A stretch of DNA of 64,000 bases from Microbulbifer litoralis (GCF_023634065.1 NZ_JALKCV010000005.1:248001-312000), one strand, 5' to 3'; numbered from the stretch's first letter, positions 35,618-46,434 are shown. Notes: generated by a model not told the origin, from the letters alone. A program made the numbers and translations.

Positions 35618-37261
35618 TCAGGCGATCGAATCGGCGAGCTGGCGGCGCAACTGCACCTTGTCGGTCTTGCCCACCGCGGTCAGCGGCAGCGCGTCGACAA
35701 AGCGGAAACGGTCCGGCAGCTTGTAGTCCGCCAGCCCGAGTTCACGCAGGTAGCGGCGCAGCGCCGGCGCCTTCAATGACGGGTCCGACAGCACCAGAAA
35801 GGCGCAGCTCTTTTCCCCGAGGCGCGCATCCGCGGCCGCCACCAGCGCCGCGCCGGTGACGCCGGCGTGGCCGAGCAGCAGGTTTTCCACTTCCTCCGCG
35901 GCAATTTTTTCGCCGCCGCGATTGATCTGGTCCTTCACCCGCCCCACCACGCGCAGGTAGCCGCCGGCATCGCGCTGCACCAGATCGCCGGAGCAGTAGA
36001 AGCCGTCGCGGTCGAACACCTGTGCATTCTGCTGCGGCGCCTGAAAATAGCCGCGAAAAGTGTAGGGGCCGCGAGTGTGCAGCAGGCCGGTTGCGCCGTC
36101 GGCCACCGGCCGGCCGTCGCCGTCCAGCACGCGCACTTCGTCGGCATCGCTCATGGGGCGACCCTGGGTGGTGAAGAGACGGTCCGGGGTGTCGTCGAGG
36201 CGGGTGTAATTGACCAGGCCCTCGGCCATGCCGAATACCTGCTGCAGGCGGCAGCCCAGTTCCGCCGGCACCCGCAGCGCGGTAGCCTCGGCAAAACTGG
36301 CGCCGCCCACCTGCAGCAGTTGCAGGCTCGCCAGTTGCGCACGGGCGTGCGCCTGTTGCGCAGCTTCCAGCCACAGCAGCACCGCGGATGGCACCAGCGC
36401 GGCCAGGGTTACCCTGTGCCGCTCGATCAAGCGGAAGCAGTGCCCCGGCTCCGGTGACGGTGCCAGCACCACGGCGCCGCCGGCACAGAAAACGCCCAGT
36501 GCACCGGGGGAGCTGAGCGGGAAATTGTGTGCGGCCGGCAGTGCGCACAGGAAGCGCGTGGCGCTGTTGAGGCGGCAGATCTCGGCGCTGCCACGCACGC
36601 TGTAGTAGTAGTCGTTGTGGGTGCGCGGAATCAGTTTGGGCGTGCCGGTGCTGCCCCCGGACAGCTGGAAAAACGCCACTTGGTCCGCGGGCGACGGGGC
36701 GAAATTGTTCGCGGTTTCAGCGGCCGGGAAGCGGGGATCGGTCTCCACCAACAGGTCTGCCAGGTTTTCCGCGTAATCGGTCTCGCCCAGCATCAGCGTC
36801 AGTTGCAGTTCCGGTATTTTCCCGCGCAGCGACTGCGCAAAAGTGCCATCGCGAAACAGCGGCTGTGCGGCGGCGCCGATCAGCAGCGCCGGGCGCAACT
36901 GTTCGGCGTAGGCGTCGAGTTCCAGTTGCCGGTGGCTGAACAGCGCGTTTACCGGCGCCGCGCCCAGTTTCAGCAGGGCGAAAAACACCAGGTAGAACTC
37001 CGCCACATTGGGCAGTTGCACCAGCGCCGTATCGCCGCCGCGCAGGCCGCGCCGGTACAGCGCGCACGCCAGTTGTGTGGACAGGCGGTCCAGCTCGCCG
37101 TAGGAAAAGCTGCGCTCGCCGCAGAAAATCGCCGGCGCCTGCGCATCGGCCGCGCGCGCGACCAGGTCGGTCATGGGCCTGTCGGTCCAGTAGCCGGCGG
37201 CGCGGTAGCGCGCGGCCAGCTCCCGCGGCCAGGGGGTGAACGGAAGCGGTCGTGCACTCAT
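35618..37261 (-). CDS. entE: 2,3-dihydroxybenzoate-AMP ligase
   Basis: This 547-residue stand-alone adenylating enzyme activates DHB with ATP and loads it onto the EntB carrier domain. The AMP motif SGGSTGTPKLIPRTHND is near residue 195, and the DHB-pocket segment PAAHNFPLSSPG near 240 matches EntE/DhbE. GMAEGLVNYTRLDD lies near 345, YCSGDLVQRD near 415, GRVKDQINRGGEKIAAEEVE near 437, and the catalytic lysine in LTAVGKTDK near 530. ATG at 37261 overlaps the entC stop (ATGA). Confidence 0.95.
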   Translation of the reverse strand: MSARPLPFTPWPRELAARYRAAGYWTDRPMTDLVARAADAQAPAIFCGERSFSYGELDRLSTQLACALYRRGLRGGDTALVQLPNVAEFYLVFFALLKLGAAPVNALFSHRQLELDAYAEQLRPALLIGAAAQPLFRDGTFAQSLRGKIPELQLTLMLGETDYAENLADLLVETDPRFPAAETANNFAPSPADQVAFFQLSGGSTGTPKLIPRTHNDYYYSVRGSAEICRLNSATRFLCALPAAHNFPLSSPGALGVFCAGGAVVLAPSPEPGHCFRLIERHRVTLAALVPSAVLLWLEAAQQAHARAQLASLQLLQVGGASFAEATALRVPAELGCRLQQVFGMAEGLVNYTRLDDTPDRLFTTQGRPMSDADEVRVLDGDGRPVADGATGLLHTRGPYTFRGYFQAPQQNAQVFDRDGFYCSGDLVQRDAGGYLRVVGRVKDQINRGGEKIAAEEVENLLLGHAGVTGAALVAAADARLGEKSCAFLVLSDPSLKAPALRRYLRELGLADYKLPDRFRFVDALPLTAVGKTDKVQLRRQLADSIA

Positions 37262-38502
37262 ACCTGAGCCTCCGCCAGCGCCGGTGCATTTTCCCCCGCG
37301 CTGCGCGGCCCGGACCGCGGCGCATGCTGTTCGACGCCCAGTGCCGCCAGCATCGTCTGCAGCTTGGCTTCGGTCTCCAGCCACTCGCTGTCCGGATCCG
37401 AATCCTCGACGATGCCGGCACCGGCAAACAGTTGCGCGCGCCGGCCGGAAAAAATACCGCAGCGGATGGTCACCGCCCACTCGCCGTTGCCCTCTGCGTC
37501 GCACCAGCCGACGATGCCGCCAAACAGACCGCGCTCGAACGGTTCCACCAGCTGGATCAGCCGGTGCGCCTGGCGGGTGGGATAGCCGCACAGGGCCGGG
37601 GTCGGGTGCAGATGGCAGGCCACCTGCAGGGCGGACAACGAGGTGTCGGCCAGCCGGCCCTCGATCGGCGTGGACAGGTGCCACATGGCGCGGGTGCTCA
37701 TCAACTGCGGACCGTCCGGAATTTCCAGCTGTTCGCACAGCGGCTGCAACTGGCGGCGGATATCCTCGATCACCAGCCGGTGTTCGGAGGCGTCCTTGGC
37801 CGACTGCAGCAGGCCTTCGCCCACTTTTTTATCTTCCACCGAATCCGCGCGGCGCTTCGCCGAGCCGGCCAGCGGGTTGGAAAAAATCCGCTCCCCCTGG
37901 CGGCGCACCAGCAATTCCGGGCTGGCGCCGATCAGTTCCGAACCGTCGGCCAGCGGCAGGCGGAAATGGTAGCCGGAAGGGTTCTGGGCCAGCAGGCGCG
38001 CGAAGAACGCATCCAGGTCCAGTTTTTTCTCCAGTTCCAGTCGCAGGATGCGCGACAGCACCGCCTTGCGTATATCACTCAGTTGGAAGTTGGCGATCGC
38101 CTGGCGCACCGACTGTTTGAAGCGCGCTTCATCCGGCAGGCTCTCCCGCTGCAGGAGCCGCACCGGCAGTGCCGCATCCGCATCGGGGCGGCATTCCCGC
38201 TCGCGGGAGAACACCTCGTAGCGGCGCGGTATCGCCAACTGGCAGGGTTGCGACAGATCGAAAGGAATCGCACCGATGGCGACAGGGTTGGCGATTCCAG
38301 CGGCCCGCGCCCGGCCGAAGGCATCGCGCAGCTGCCGCTGGAAATGCGCGTCGCCGGCGCTGTTCTGGTGAACGGGAATACGGATTGATTCAAAGATGCC
38401 CCGCGCGCGAATCGCGCAGTGGGACGACAGAAACTGGAACTCGGCGGCTTCCCCTGCCTGCGGCAGTGCGGCGGACTCCGTGCCGACACCCTGGCTTTTC
38501 AT
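37258..38502 (-). CDS. entC: isochorismate synthase
   Basis: This 414-residue chorismate-binding enzyme converts chorismate to isochorismate, the committed step to DHB. Conserved blocks are [10 protein letters not shown] near residue 205, [18 protein letters not shown] near 225, [11 protein letters not shown] near 260, [10 protein letters not shown] near 297, [10 protein letters not shown] near 320 and [16 protein letters not shown] near 355. The ATG at 38502 is preceded by GGGAG. First biosynthetic gene after the receptor, 115 bp downstream, with no clear promoter of its own. Confidence 0.95.
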   Translation of the reverse strand: MKSQGVGTESAALPQAGEAAEFQFLSSHCAIRARGIFESIRIPVHQNSAGDAHFQRQLRDAFGRARAAGIANPVAIGAIPFDLSQPCQLAIPRRYEVFSRERECRPDADAALPVRLLQRESLPDEARFKQSVRQAIANFQLSDIRKAVLSRILRLELEKKLDLDAFFARLLAQNPSGYHFRLPLADGSELIGASPELLVRRQGERIFSNPLAGSAKRRADSVEDKKVGEGLLQSAKDASEHRLVIEDIRRQLQPLCEQLEIPDGPQLMSTRAMWHLSTPIEGRLADTSLSALQVACHLHPTPALCGYPTRQAHRLIQLVEPFERGLFGGIVGWCDAEGNGEWAVTIRCGIFSGRRAQLFAGAGIVEDSDPDSEWLETEAKLQTMLAALGVEQHAPRSGPRSAGENAPALAEAQV

Positions 38503-38617
38503 GACTGGCTCCCGATGGTATTGACCCGACTCTTGTTGCCATCCGGTTGTCGCCCCCACAGGCGGCGCCAATCGTCCGACAGCGCCCGCCCAGGCACAGG
38601 AAAACCGGAGACCGGCG

Positions 38618-40570
38618 TCAGAAGCTGTAGTTGGCGCTCAGGTAATAGTTGCGCCCCAACTCGCGGATAATGAAGTTTTCGTTTTCGTCCTGAAGGTCCA
38701 CGTCGGTGACATTCTTCACCCCGAAATTCAGCGCGACGGACGGCGCCGCCGCGTAGGAAGCGGTCAGGTCGACGCGGGTGTAGGCGGGCAGGGATTCGCC
38801 TTCGTAGTACTGCTCTCCCACGTGGTTGGTGGACAGCGAGGCGTCGAAGCTGTCGCTCACCCGCCAGTTGAAGGCCAGGTTGGCGAGTATTTCCGGGCGG
38901 TTGTCGAGATCGGTCTCCACGCCGTCGGCATCCCGGGCCTCGGTGTCCATGTAGGTGAGGTTGGCGGAAACGGCAAGGGCGTCGGAGAGATCCACGCGGC
39001 CGTCCAGCTCCAGGCCGCGGGTTTTTGCCGAGGCCACGTTGACCCATTCGCGGGCGACGGCCACCGGGTCGTAGACCGCCACGATCATGTCGTCCACGTC
39101 GTTGTGGAACAGCGCCGCGGTCAGGCGCCAGCCGGGCCGCCGCACGTCGATGCCCGCCTCGTAGTTGATGCTGGTCTCCGGATCCAGGTCCGGGTCGCCG
39201 CTGAGGTAACAGTTGCCGCCGCAACTGATCACGCTGTACTCCTCGCTCATCTGGTAGGCGTCGGGGGCCTTGAAGGCTTCACTGGCGCCAACCTTGAATA
39301 CCACGCCATCGGCGATGGCGTAGGTCGCATAGATTTTCGGGGAAAAGTTGCCGCCGAATACCTCGTGGTCGTCATAGCGGCCGCCGAGGGTCAGGTTGAA
39401 GGTATCGGTGAAGGCAATCTCGTCCTGCACGAACAGGCCGCTGTTGCTGGTTCCCACCTCGCCGGTCTCCAGGTAGGTGACCGGGTCCTCAATCAACTGA
39501 TCGCGGAAATCGATACCGGCGGTCAGGCCGTGTACGCCCAGCACACTGGTGGCATAGGCCTTGAAATAGGTATTGGTCTCGTTCAGCGTGCGCTGCTGCG
39601 GATCGTCGTAGGAGGAATTGAAATCGTCGATCTCGCTGTCTTCGCGTTTCAGGTAGACGGTACTCTTGCCCCAGCCCCAGTCGGCGTTGTGGGCCAGGCC
39701 ATAGCTGGCACGGGTGATTTCCTGCTCGCGGTAATCGTAGGACTCGTAATCCCAGGCCGGGTAGAAAACGTAGCTGTAGAGGTTATAGGGGCGCTCGTCG
39801 TTGTCGTAACCGAGATCCACATCCAGGCTCTGGGTGTCGTTCAGCTCGATGCGCGCGGTGCTTACCAGGCTGGCGGACTGCTTTTCCTCCAGTGCCGGCA
39901 CCTCCTGCGGATCCGAGGCGGAATAGCGATACCAGGGATCGCGCTCATAGATCTCGCCACTCACGGACAGGCTGACGCGGTCGCTGATGGCGCCGGCGGC
40001 GGAGGCGTTGTAGCGCTGCTGTGCGCCCTCCGCACCCGCTTCGATCTGGCGGTACTCCGCCGCGATGCGGCCGTGCCATTCCTGCGACGGTGCCTTGGTC
40101 ACGATATTGACCACACCGCCGATGGCGTCGGAACCGTAGAGCGCGGCCATGGGCCCACGCACGATTTCCACCCGCTCGATGCTGCCCATGGGGATGGAAC
40201 TGAGGTCGAAGTCGCCGCCGCGCCACAGCGCGCCAGCGGAGGAGACGCGCTTGCCGTCCACCAGGATCAGTGTGTAGCGCCCGCTCATGCCGCGGATCTG
40301 GATTTCGTCGCGCCCGGTGGGATCGGTGCGGTTGTTGACGCCAACGGTGTCCCGCAGCAGGTCGGCGAGGCTGTTGACCGGCACCCGCTCGATGTCCTCG
40401 CGCCCGATCACACTGGTAAAGGCCGGCGACGTGGCGCTGTCGCGGGCGCTGAGGGTAGCGGTCACTACCACCTCTTCCGTATTTTCGCCCTCGCTCCGGG
40501 TTTCTGCCCAGGCCGGCACGGCGGTGAGATTGAGTGCGACCAGGGACGCGAGGGTATTGCGGGCGAACAT
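38618..40570 (-). CDS. TonB-dependent catechol siderophore receptor (CirA/FepA-like)
   Basis: This 650-residue outer-membrane receptor has a signal peptide ending VPAWAETRS and a TonB box EEVVVTATL. Its plug has DEIQIRGMSGRYTLILVDG and VEIVRGPMAALYGSDAIGG, and the barrel ends in NYYLSANYSF. Length and plug style match CirA/VctA-type catechol receptors. It should import the ferric form of the siderophore made by the downstream genes. As first gene of the unit, with a Fur-box-like site in its promoter, it is probably iron repressed. Confidence 0.92.
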   Translation of the reverse strand: MFARNTLASLVALNLTAVPAWAETRSEGENTEEVVVTATLSARDSATSPAFTSVIGREDIERVPVNSLADLLRDTVGVNNRTDPTGRDEIQIRGMSGRYTLILVDGKRVSSAGALWRGGDFDLSSIPMGSIERVEIVRGPMAALYGSDAIGGVVNIVTKAPSQEWHGRIAAEYRQIEAGAEGAQQRYNASAAGAISDRVSLSVSGEIYERDPWYRYSASDPQEVPALEEKQSASLVSTARIELNDTQSLDVDLGYDNDERPYNLYSYVFYPAWDYESYDYREQEITRASYGLAHNADWGWGKSTVYLKREDSEIDDFNSSYDDPQQRTLNETNTYFKAYATSVLGVHGLTAGIDFRDQLIEDPVTYLETGEVGTSNSGLFVQDEIAFTDTFNLTLGGRYDDHEVFGGNFSPKIYATYAIADGVVFKVGASEAFKAPDAYQMSEEYSVISCGGNCYLSGDPDLDPETSINYEAGIDVRRPGWRLTAALFHNDVDDMIVAVYDPVAVAREWVNVASAKTRGLELDGRVDLSDALAVSANLTYMDTEARDADGVETDLDNRPEILANLAFNWRVSDSFDASLSTNHVGEQYYEGESLPAYTRVDLTASYAAAPSVALNFGVKNVTDVDLQDENENFIIRELGRNYYLSANYSF

Positions 40571-40632
40571 GCATTCTTCTCCTTGAACTGGGTCGTTTTC
40601 CCTACATACATCCAGGGGCGGGAATTTAGGCC

Positions 40633-40665
40633 GAGAATGCTATTGTTTCTCATTTAGATTTACAA
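40633..40665 (-). promoter_or_regulatory. iron-regulated promoter with Fur-box-like palindrome (40633-40651)
   Basis: On the minus strand GAGAAACAATAGCATTCTC (40633-40651) has inverted GAGAA/TTCTC ends and about 12 of 19 matches to the Fur consensus. It lies over a plausible sigma-70 promoter, with TTGTAA (40660-40665), a 17-bp spacer and TAGCAT (40637-40642). It sits 63 bp upstream of the receptor ATG. The rest of the 377-bp gap 40571-40947 shows no other gene or site that I can support. Confidence 0.65.
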
Positions 40666-40947
40666 GCTTGTTTTACTTGAAAAATGAGACAGATTGCAGG
40701 TTTTCTACGACCAGAAACGAAAAATGCGCAAATTGCGGGCAGGGAGGGTCAAAAAAAGTACGCTGCGACAGGCGCGGGCCGGAACCGGGGAAGAAGCGGG
40801 GATTTGCACAATCGGGGGAAGGGGTGCCGGTGGTCTTCGCGGACACCGCCGGCAGGGCGGGGAAAGTCCGCGGGGCGCCGGAGTCGCACGGCACCGCGAT
40901 CGGCAGCCCCGGAAATCGCAGCCTGGCGAAGCGGGGCGACCGGCGGC

Positions 40948-41709
<762 letters not shown>

Positions 41710-41711
41710 AA

Positions 41712-42443
41712 CTATTTTTTCCAGTCGTCGCAGAGCTGCTGTGCCCGCCGCAGGTCCAGCTTGTCTTCGTAGATGGCGCGGCCGGTAATGGCGCCGTGGA
41801 TTTGCCCGGCTTCCAGCAACTGCTCGATATCGCCGAGACTGCTGACGCCGCCGGAGGCGATGATCGGCACATCCACCGCGCGTGCCATATCCAGCGTGGC
41901 CGGGATATTCACCCCCTGCATCATGCCGTCGCGGGCGATATCGGTGTAGACGATGGCGCTGACACCGCAGTCGGCGAACTGTTTCGCCAGCTCGGTGGCC
42001 CGCAGCTCGGACACTTCCGCCCAGCCCTCGGTGGCCACCAGGCCATCCTTCGCATCCAGGCCGACGATGATATGGCCCTCGAATTCGCGGCAGGCCTCCC
42101 TCACCAGCCCCGGGTTCTTGACCGCGGCGGTGCCGATAATGGCCCAGGTCACACCGGCAGCCAGGTATTTTTCCACCGTGTAGAGATCGCGGATGCCGCC
42201 GCCAATCTGCACCGGCAGGTCCGGAAACTGTTTCGCAATGGCGGTCACCGCCTCGCCGTTGACCGGGTTGCCGGCGAAGGCGCCATTCAGGTCCACCAGG
42301 TGCAGCCGCCGTGCGCCCTCGTCGACCCAGTGCTGCGCGGTGGCCAGCGGGTCGTCGGAGAATACGGTGGCATCACTCATCTCGCCCTGGCGCAGGCGCA
42401 CGCACTGGCCGTCTTTCAAGTCGATTGCGGGGATTACGATCAT
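41712..42443 (-). CDS. hisA: phosphoribosylformimino-5-aminoimidazole carboxamide ribotide isomerase
   Basis: HisA catalyses the Amadori rearrangement of ProFAR to PRFAR, a (beta/alpha)8 barrel of 243 residues here. The catalytic Asp is in [15 protein letters not shown] near residue 8 and the second in [12 protein letters not shown] near 130. QIGGGIRD near 80 and [12 protein letters not shown] near 174 bind phosphate. I chose the ATG at 42443 (MIVIPAID) over a TTG two codons earlier. Confidence 0.97.
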   Translation of the reverse strand: MIVIPAIDLKDGQCVRLRQGEMSDATVFSDDPLATAQHWVDEGARRLHLVDLNGAFAGNPVNGEAVTAIAKQFPDLPVQIGGGIRDLYTVEKYLAAGVTWAIIGTAAVKNPGLVREACREFEGHIIVGLDAKDGLVATEGWAEVSELRATELAKQFADCGVSAIVYTDIARDGMMQGVNIPATLDMARAVDVPIIASGGVSSLGDIEQLLEAGQIHGAITGRAIYEDKLDLRRAQQLCDDWKK

Positions 42444-42493
42444 GGTCAAATAATATTGCCGGTTGATGGTGGTCGTTTGCAGAGGTGCAGGAT

Positions 42494-43168
42494 TCAGGCC
42501 CGGCCGTTCCAGCCGACAAAATTGTTCAGCAATTGCAGGCCGGCTTCGGCACTTTTTTCCGGGTGGAACTGGGTGGCGAAAATATTTTCCCGCGCGACGG
42601 CGGCCGCCAGCGGCACGCCGTATTCGGTGCGCCCGGCGATATCCTCACAGCCGTCCGCCGGCACATAGTAGCTGTGCACGAAATAGAAACGGCTGCCGCT
42701 GTCGATCCCGGCCCAGAGCGGGTGCTCGCGCGCCTGCTCGACCCGGTTCCAGCCCATATGGGGCACCTTTAATCTTGAGCCGCAGGCGCCAGCCGCCACT
42801 GTTTCATGCAGGCTGTTGCCGAAGAATTTCACCGGCTGCGGAAAGAGGTCCAGGCAGTCGATGCCGCTGTTCTCCTCGCTGCGGCGCATCATCAGTTGCA
42901 TGCCGACACAGACGCCGAGAATCGGCAGGCCCGAGTCGATGGCCTCGCGCAGCAGCGGCTCGAAGCCGGATTCGACAAAACCCGCCATACAGTCGCGGAT
43001 GGCGCCGACACCGGGCACCAGCAGGCGGTCGGCGCCCTCGGCCTGACCCGGCGTCGAGGCCAATACGATTTCATCGCCCGGCGCCACCTTCTCCAGCGCG
43101 CTGGCGGCCGAGTGCAGGTTGCCCATACCGTAGTCGAGAATCGCGATTTTCTGCGTCGCCGCGGCCAT
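42494..43168 (-). CDS. hisH: imidazole glycerol phosphate synthase, glutaminase subunit
   Basis: This class I glutamine amidotransferase (224 residues) supplies ammonia to HisF. It has [10 protein letters not shown] at the start, the [10 protein letters not shown] oxyanion region, the nucleophile Cys in [11 protein letters not shown] near residue 88 and the His-Glu pair in [12 protein letters not shown] near 203. The ATG at 43168 overlaps the hisB stop (ATGA), so the two are coupled. Confidence 0.96.
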   Translation of the reverse strand: MAAATQKIAILDYGMGNLHSAASALEKVAPGDEIVLASTPGQAEGADRLLVPGVGAIRDCMAGFVESGFEPLLREAIDSGLPILGVCVGMQLMMRRSEENSGIDCLDLFPQPVKFFGNSLHETVAAGACGSRLKVPHMGWNRVEQAREHPLWAGIDSGSRFYFVHSYYVPADGCEDIAGRTEYGVPLAAAVARENIFATQFHPEKSAEAGLQLLNNFVGWNGRA

Positions 43169-43755
43169 CAGAGCACACCCTTGGTGGACGGCATGGTGCC
43201 GGCCATGCGCGGGTCCGGCGTCAGCGCCATGCGCAGCGCGCGGCCGAAGGCCTTGAACACCGTCTCCACCTGGTGGTGGGCATTGTGACCGCGCAGGCAG
43301 TCGATATGCAGGGTGACCAGGGCGTGATTGACGAAACCCTGGAAGAATTCGTAGAACAGTTCGGTATCGAAATTGCCGATGCGCTTCTGGGTAAAGGGCA
43401 CATCCATGATCAGGCCCGGGCGGCCGGAGAAGTCGATCACCACCCGGGACAGCGCCTCGTCCAGCGGCACATAGGCGTGGCCGTAGCGGGTCATGCCCTT
43501 CTTGTCGCCCACCGCCTCGGCAATCGCCTTGCCCAGGGTGATACCGATATCCTCCACCGTGTGGTGGTCGTCGATATGTACATCGCCGTCGCAACGGATA
43601 TCCAGGTCGATCATACCGTGGCGGGCGATCTGGTCGAGCATATGCTCCAGGAAAGGCACGCCGGTGTCGAACTGGCCGCGGCCGTCGCCGTCCAGGTTGA
43701 GGCTGACCTGTATCCTGGTCTCCAGGGTGTCGCGCTTGACGCTGGCCTTGCGCAT
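43168..43755 (-). CDS. hisB: imidazoleglycerol-phosphate dehydratase
   Basis: This monofunctional HisB (about 195 residues) dehydrates imidazole glycerol phosphate. It shows the Mn-binding repeats [13 protein letters not shown] and [18 protein letters not shown], plus [16 protein letters not shown]. The ATG at 43755 ([13 protein letters not shown]) aligns with Pseudomonas HisB and has AAGGA upstream. In-frame ATGs at 43767 and 43782 would add 4 or 9 residues. It is the first gene of the hisBHAF operon. Confidence 0.95.
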   Translation of the reverse strand: MRKASVKRDTLETRIQVSLNLDGDGRGQFDTGVPFLEHMLDQIARHGMIDLDIRCDGDVHIDDHHTVEDIGITLGKAIAEAVGDKKGMTRYGHAYVPLDEALSRVVIDFSGRPGLIMDVPFTQKRIGNFDTELFYEFFQGFVNHALVTLHIDCLRGHNAHHQVETVFKAFGRALRMALTPDPRMAGTMPSTKGVL

Positions 43756-43883
43756 AGGCGAATGCATCCTTATTTCAGGCATTGAGATGGAAGGCGCGGA
43801 TTATAGGACTAATAGCCGCCTCTGTGGCCGGTTAGTGACAAATGAAACTTGATTAGTGGCCACGACCGAATATCATACCGCCC

Positions 43884-44174
43884 ATGGTCAACCATTCCCG
43901 CCAACAGTCCCGCTTCTGGGCCAGCCTGGTGCTGCTGCTTGCGATGATCGCAGCCCAGCCGCTGTGGGCGGAGCATATCCACCTGGACGACGGCCAGGTG
44001 GAGCTGTGCGACCTCTGCTTCAACCATATGCCCGGCGCCATCGGCGCCGACTTCCAGTTCGTCCAGCCGGCACCGGCGGTGCCCTACAGCACCCAATCTG
44101 CACCGGTACCGGGCGACTGTCAGCCGGAGCGCCCGCGCGCCCGCGCGCCCCCCGTCTTCCTGTCTCTCCACTGA
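43884..44174 (+). CDS. small secreted His/Cys-containing protein upstream of the ZnuD-like receptor
   Basis: This 96-residue protein has a signal peptide (LVLLLAMIAAQPLWA) and a short mature chain starting EHIHLDDGQVELCDLCFNHM, with two Cys and three His in twenty residues that could bind a metal ion. The rest is Pro/Ala-rich. Short proteins of this kind often precede metal-linked TonB receptors, here the one that starts 100 bp downstream, so a role in metal binding or sensing is inferred. I recognise no domain. The 100-bp gap shows GGCGACGG/CCGTCGCC arms around the leader. Confidence 0.6.
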   Translation: MVNHSRQQSRFWASLVLLLAMIAAQPLWAEHIHLDDGQVELCDLCFNHMPGAIGADFQFVQPAPAVPYSTQSAPVPGDCQPERPRARAPPVFLSLH

Positions 44175-44274
44175 TCCCGAAACCAACTTTTTGATTTCCG
44201 GCGACGGCTGCCCGCCCGTGTCTGCGCATTCCGGTGTGCGGCACCCGTCGCCTGTGTGACAGGAATAAAAACCG

Positions 44275-46410
44275 ATGTATAAGACCAGCAAACTGGCCCT
44301 GGCGATTGCCGGCGCCCTGACCCTGCCCGCCTCTTACGCCAATGCCGCCGACACAGGTGAGCGCCTGGAGGAGGTCAATGTGACCGTATCCCCACTGGAC
44401 AAGCCCGCCGACGCCGTGGCCGCGCCGGTCTCGGTCCTGTCCGGCGACAAGCTGCGCGACGATGCCACCGCCACCCTGGGGCAGACCCTGCAGAACCAGC
44501 CCGGCGTGGCCAACGCGTCCTTCGGCGGCGGCGTGGGCCTGCCGGTGATCCGCGGCCAGAGCGCCAACCGGGTCAAAATCCTGAATGACAACCTGGACGT
44601 CGCCGACGCCTCCAGTACCAGCTCCGACCACGCCGCCACCGTCGAACCGCTGCTGGCCAAGCGCATCGAGATACTGCGCGGCCCGGCGACCCTGCGCTAC
44701 GGCAGCGGCGCCATCGGCGGCGTCGTCAACGTGATCGACGGCCGCATTCCCACCGAAGTGCCGGAAGACCTGGAAGGCGCGCTGGAGATGCGCCACAACA
44801 GCGGCAACAGCCAGGACGCCGGCGTCTTCCGCCTGTCCGGCGGTGCCGGCCAGCTGGCCTGGTACCTGGACGGCGTCTACCGCGAGAACGACAACACCGA
44901 GATCCCCGGCCTCGCCATCCGCCACCACGAGGAAGAGCACCACGAGGAGGAACACGCCGGCGAGGAGCACGAGCACGAAGAGGAATTCAATACCGACGGC
45001 TATGTCGGCAACACCAACGCCCGCGCCCACAGCGGCAGCGGCGGCGTCTCCTGGATTACCGACAGCGGCTTTATCGGCCTGTCGGTGAACCGGCTGGAAA
45101 ACAACTACGGTATTCCGCTCGGCGCCCACCAGCACCATCACGAGGAAGAGGAGCACGAGGACGGGGATGCGCTCGCCGAAGAGGAGCACGACCACGAAGA
45201 GCCGGAAGCCGTGCGCATCGATATGGTCCAGACCCGCTACGACCTGAAGGGCGAACACCGCTTCGACAGCGATTACTGGAACAAGCTCAGCTTCCGCCTG
45301 GGTTACAACGATTACGAACACGTGGAGCTGGAACCCCACGACGGTCACTATCACGAGGGCACCCGCTTCACCAACGAGGCCTGGGAAGGCCGCGCCGAAC
45401 TGACCCACGACGACGGCGGCGAGTGGCGCGGCGCCTACGGAGTGCAACTGTCGGAGAAAGACTTCGCCGCTATCGGCGAGGAGGCCTTCGTACAACCCAC
45501 GACCACCAGCAGCATCGGCGCCTTCACCATGAAGGAACGCCAGTGGAACGACTGGCACCTGGACCTGGGCGGCCGCCTGGAGCGGGTCGAGGTGGATCCG
45601 CAGACCGGCGCGCAGCAGGACTACAACCTGGTCGGCGCCAGCGCCTCACTGCAATACTTCCTCGCCGAGCACCAGCACATCAGCCTGGGCCTGACCAGCG
45701 CCGAACGCGCGCCGGTGGCCGAGGAGCTGTTCGCCGACGGCGCCCACGTGGCCGAGGCCCGCTACCTGACCGGTGACAGCAACCTGGACAAGGAGAACTC
45801 GGTCAACCTGGAGCTGGGCTACCACCACCACAACGACGACGCCAACGGCTGGCACGCGGCGCGCGTGGAGGCGAGTGTCTTCTACAACCGCGTGGGCGAC
45901 TATATCTACGCGCAGAACAGCGGCCTCGAGGATCCCGAGAGCGAATTCCCGGTCTACGCCTACATGAATCGCGACGCGACCTTCTACGGCGCCGAGGCCT
46001 CGGTGCAGTTCCCGCTGACCTACGGCCTCCACCTGACCCTGTTCGGCGACACGGTGCGCGCCCAGTTCGACGACCGCATCGACGGCCTGAGCCGCGACGT
46101 GCCGCGCATGCCGCCGCTGCGGGTCGGTTTCGCGCTGGGCGGCGACTACGACCAGTGGAACTGGGAGTGGCGCACCACCGAGGCCGCGGACCAGGAGCGC
46201 GCCGGCGCCTACGAGGAGCCCACCGACGGCTATACGCGCATGGACCTGACCGCGCGCTACAACGTCGAGCTGGGCAATACCGACGCAGTCGTCTTCGCCA
46301 GTGCCCGCAACCTGCTGGACGAGGAGATCCGCAATTCCACCTCGCTGCTGCGCGACTACGCCCCGGAGATGGGCCGCAGCGTCGAGGCCGGCGTGCGATT
46401 CGTGTTCTGA
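44275..46410 (+). CDS. znuD: ZnuD-like TonB-dependent receptor with His/Glu-rich loops (probable zinc uptake)
   Basis: This 711-residue receptor follows the Neisseria ZnuD layout. It has a signal peptide ending SYANAAD, plug motifs LPVIRGQSANRVKILNDNL, DHAATVEPLLAKRIEILRG and RYGSGAIGGVVNVIDGRIP, and barrel segments ALGLTSAERAPVAEELFADG-like and GNYIYAQ-like. The end is RSVEAGVRFVF. Two extracellular loop regions are very rich in His and Glu (about residues 222-240 and 283-311), as expected for capture of Zn2+. Transport should be outer membrane, TonB driven. I see no clear Zur box upstream. The heme-uptake role also reported for ZnuD is possible. Confidence 0.88.
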   Translation: MYKTSKLALAIAGALTLPASYANAADTGERLEEVNVTVSPLDKPADAVAAPVSVLSGDKLRDDATATLGQTLQNQPGVANASFGGGVGLPVIRGQSANRVKILNDNLDVADASSTSSDHAATVEPLLAKRIEILRGPATLRYGSGAIGGVVNVIDGRIPTEVPEDLEGALEMRHNSGNSQDAGVFRLSGGAGQLAWYLDGVYRENDNTEIPGLAIRHHEEEHHEEEHAGEEHEHEEEFNTDGYVGNTNARAHSGSGGVSWITDSGFIGLSVNRLENNYGIPLGAHQHHHEEEEHEDGDALAEEEHDHEEPEAVRIDMVQTRYDLKGEHRFDSDYWNKLSFRLGYNDYEHVELEPHDGHYHEGTRFTNEAWEGRAELTHDDGGEWRGAYGVQLSEKDFAAIGEEAFVQPTTTSSIGAFTMKERQWNDWHLDLGGRLERVEVDPQTGAQQDYNLVGASASLQYFLAEHQHISLGLTSAERAPVAEELFADGAHVAEARYLTGDSNLDKENSVNLELGYHHHNDDANGWHAARVEASVFYNRVGDYIYAQNSGLEDPESEFPVYAYMNRDATFYGAEASVQFPLTYGLHLTLFGDTVRAQFDDRIDGLSRDVPRMPPLRVGFALGGDYDQWNWEWRTTEAADQERAGAYEEPTDGYTRMDLTARYNVELGNTDAVVFASARNLLDEEIRNSTSLLRDYAPEMGRSVEAGVRFVF

Positions 46411-46434
46411 TCGTCGATCACTCCCCTCTCCAGG

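Noticed and set aside
44175..44274. Cobalamin riboswitch before the TonB receptor
   Set aside because: The leader is only 100 bp and lacks the B12-box and core motifs; the receptor type is ZnuD-like, not BtuB.
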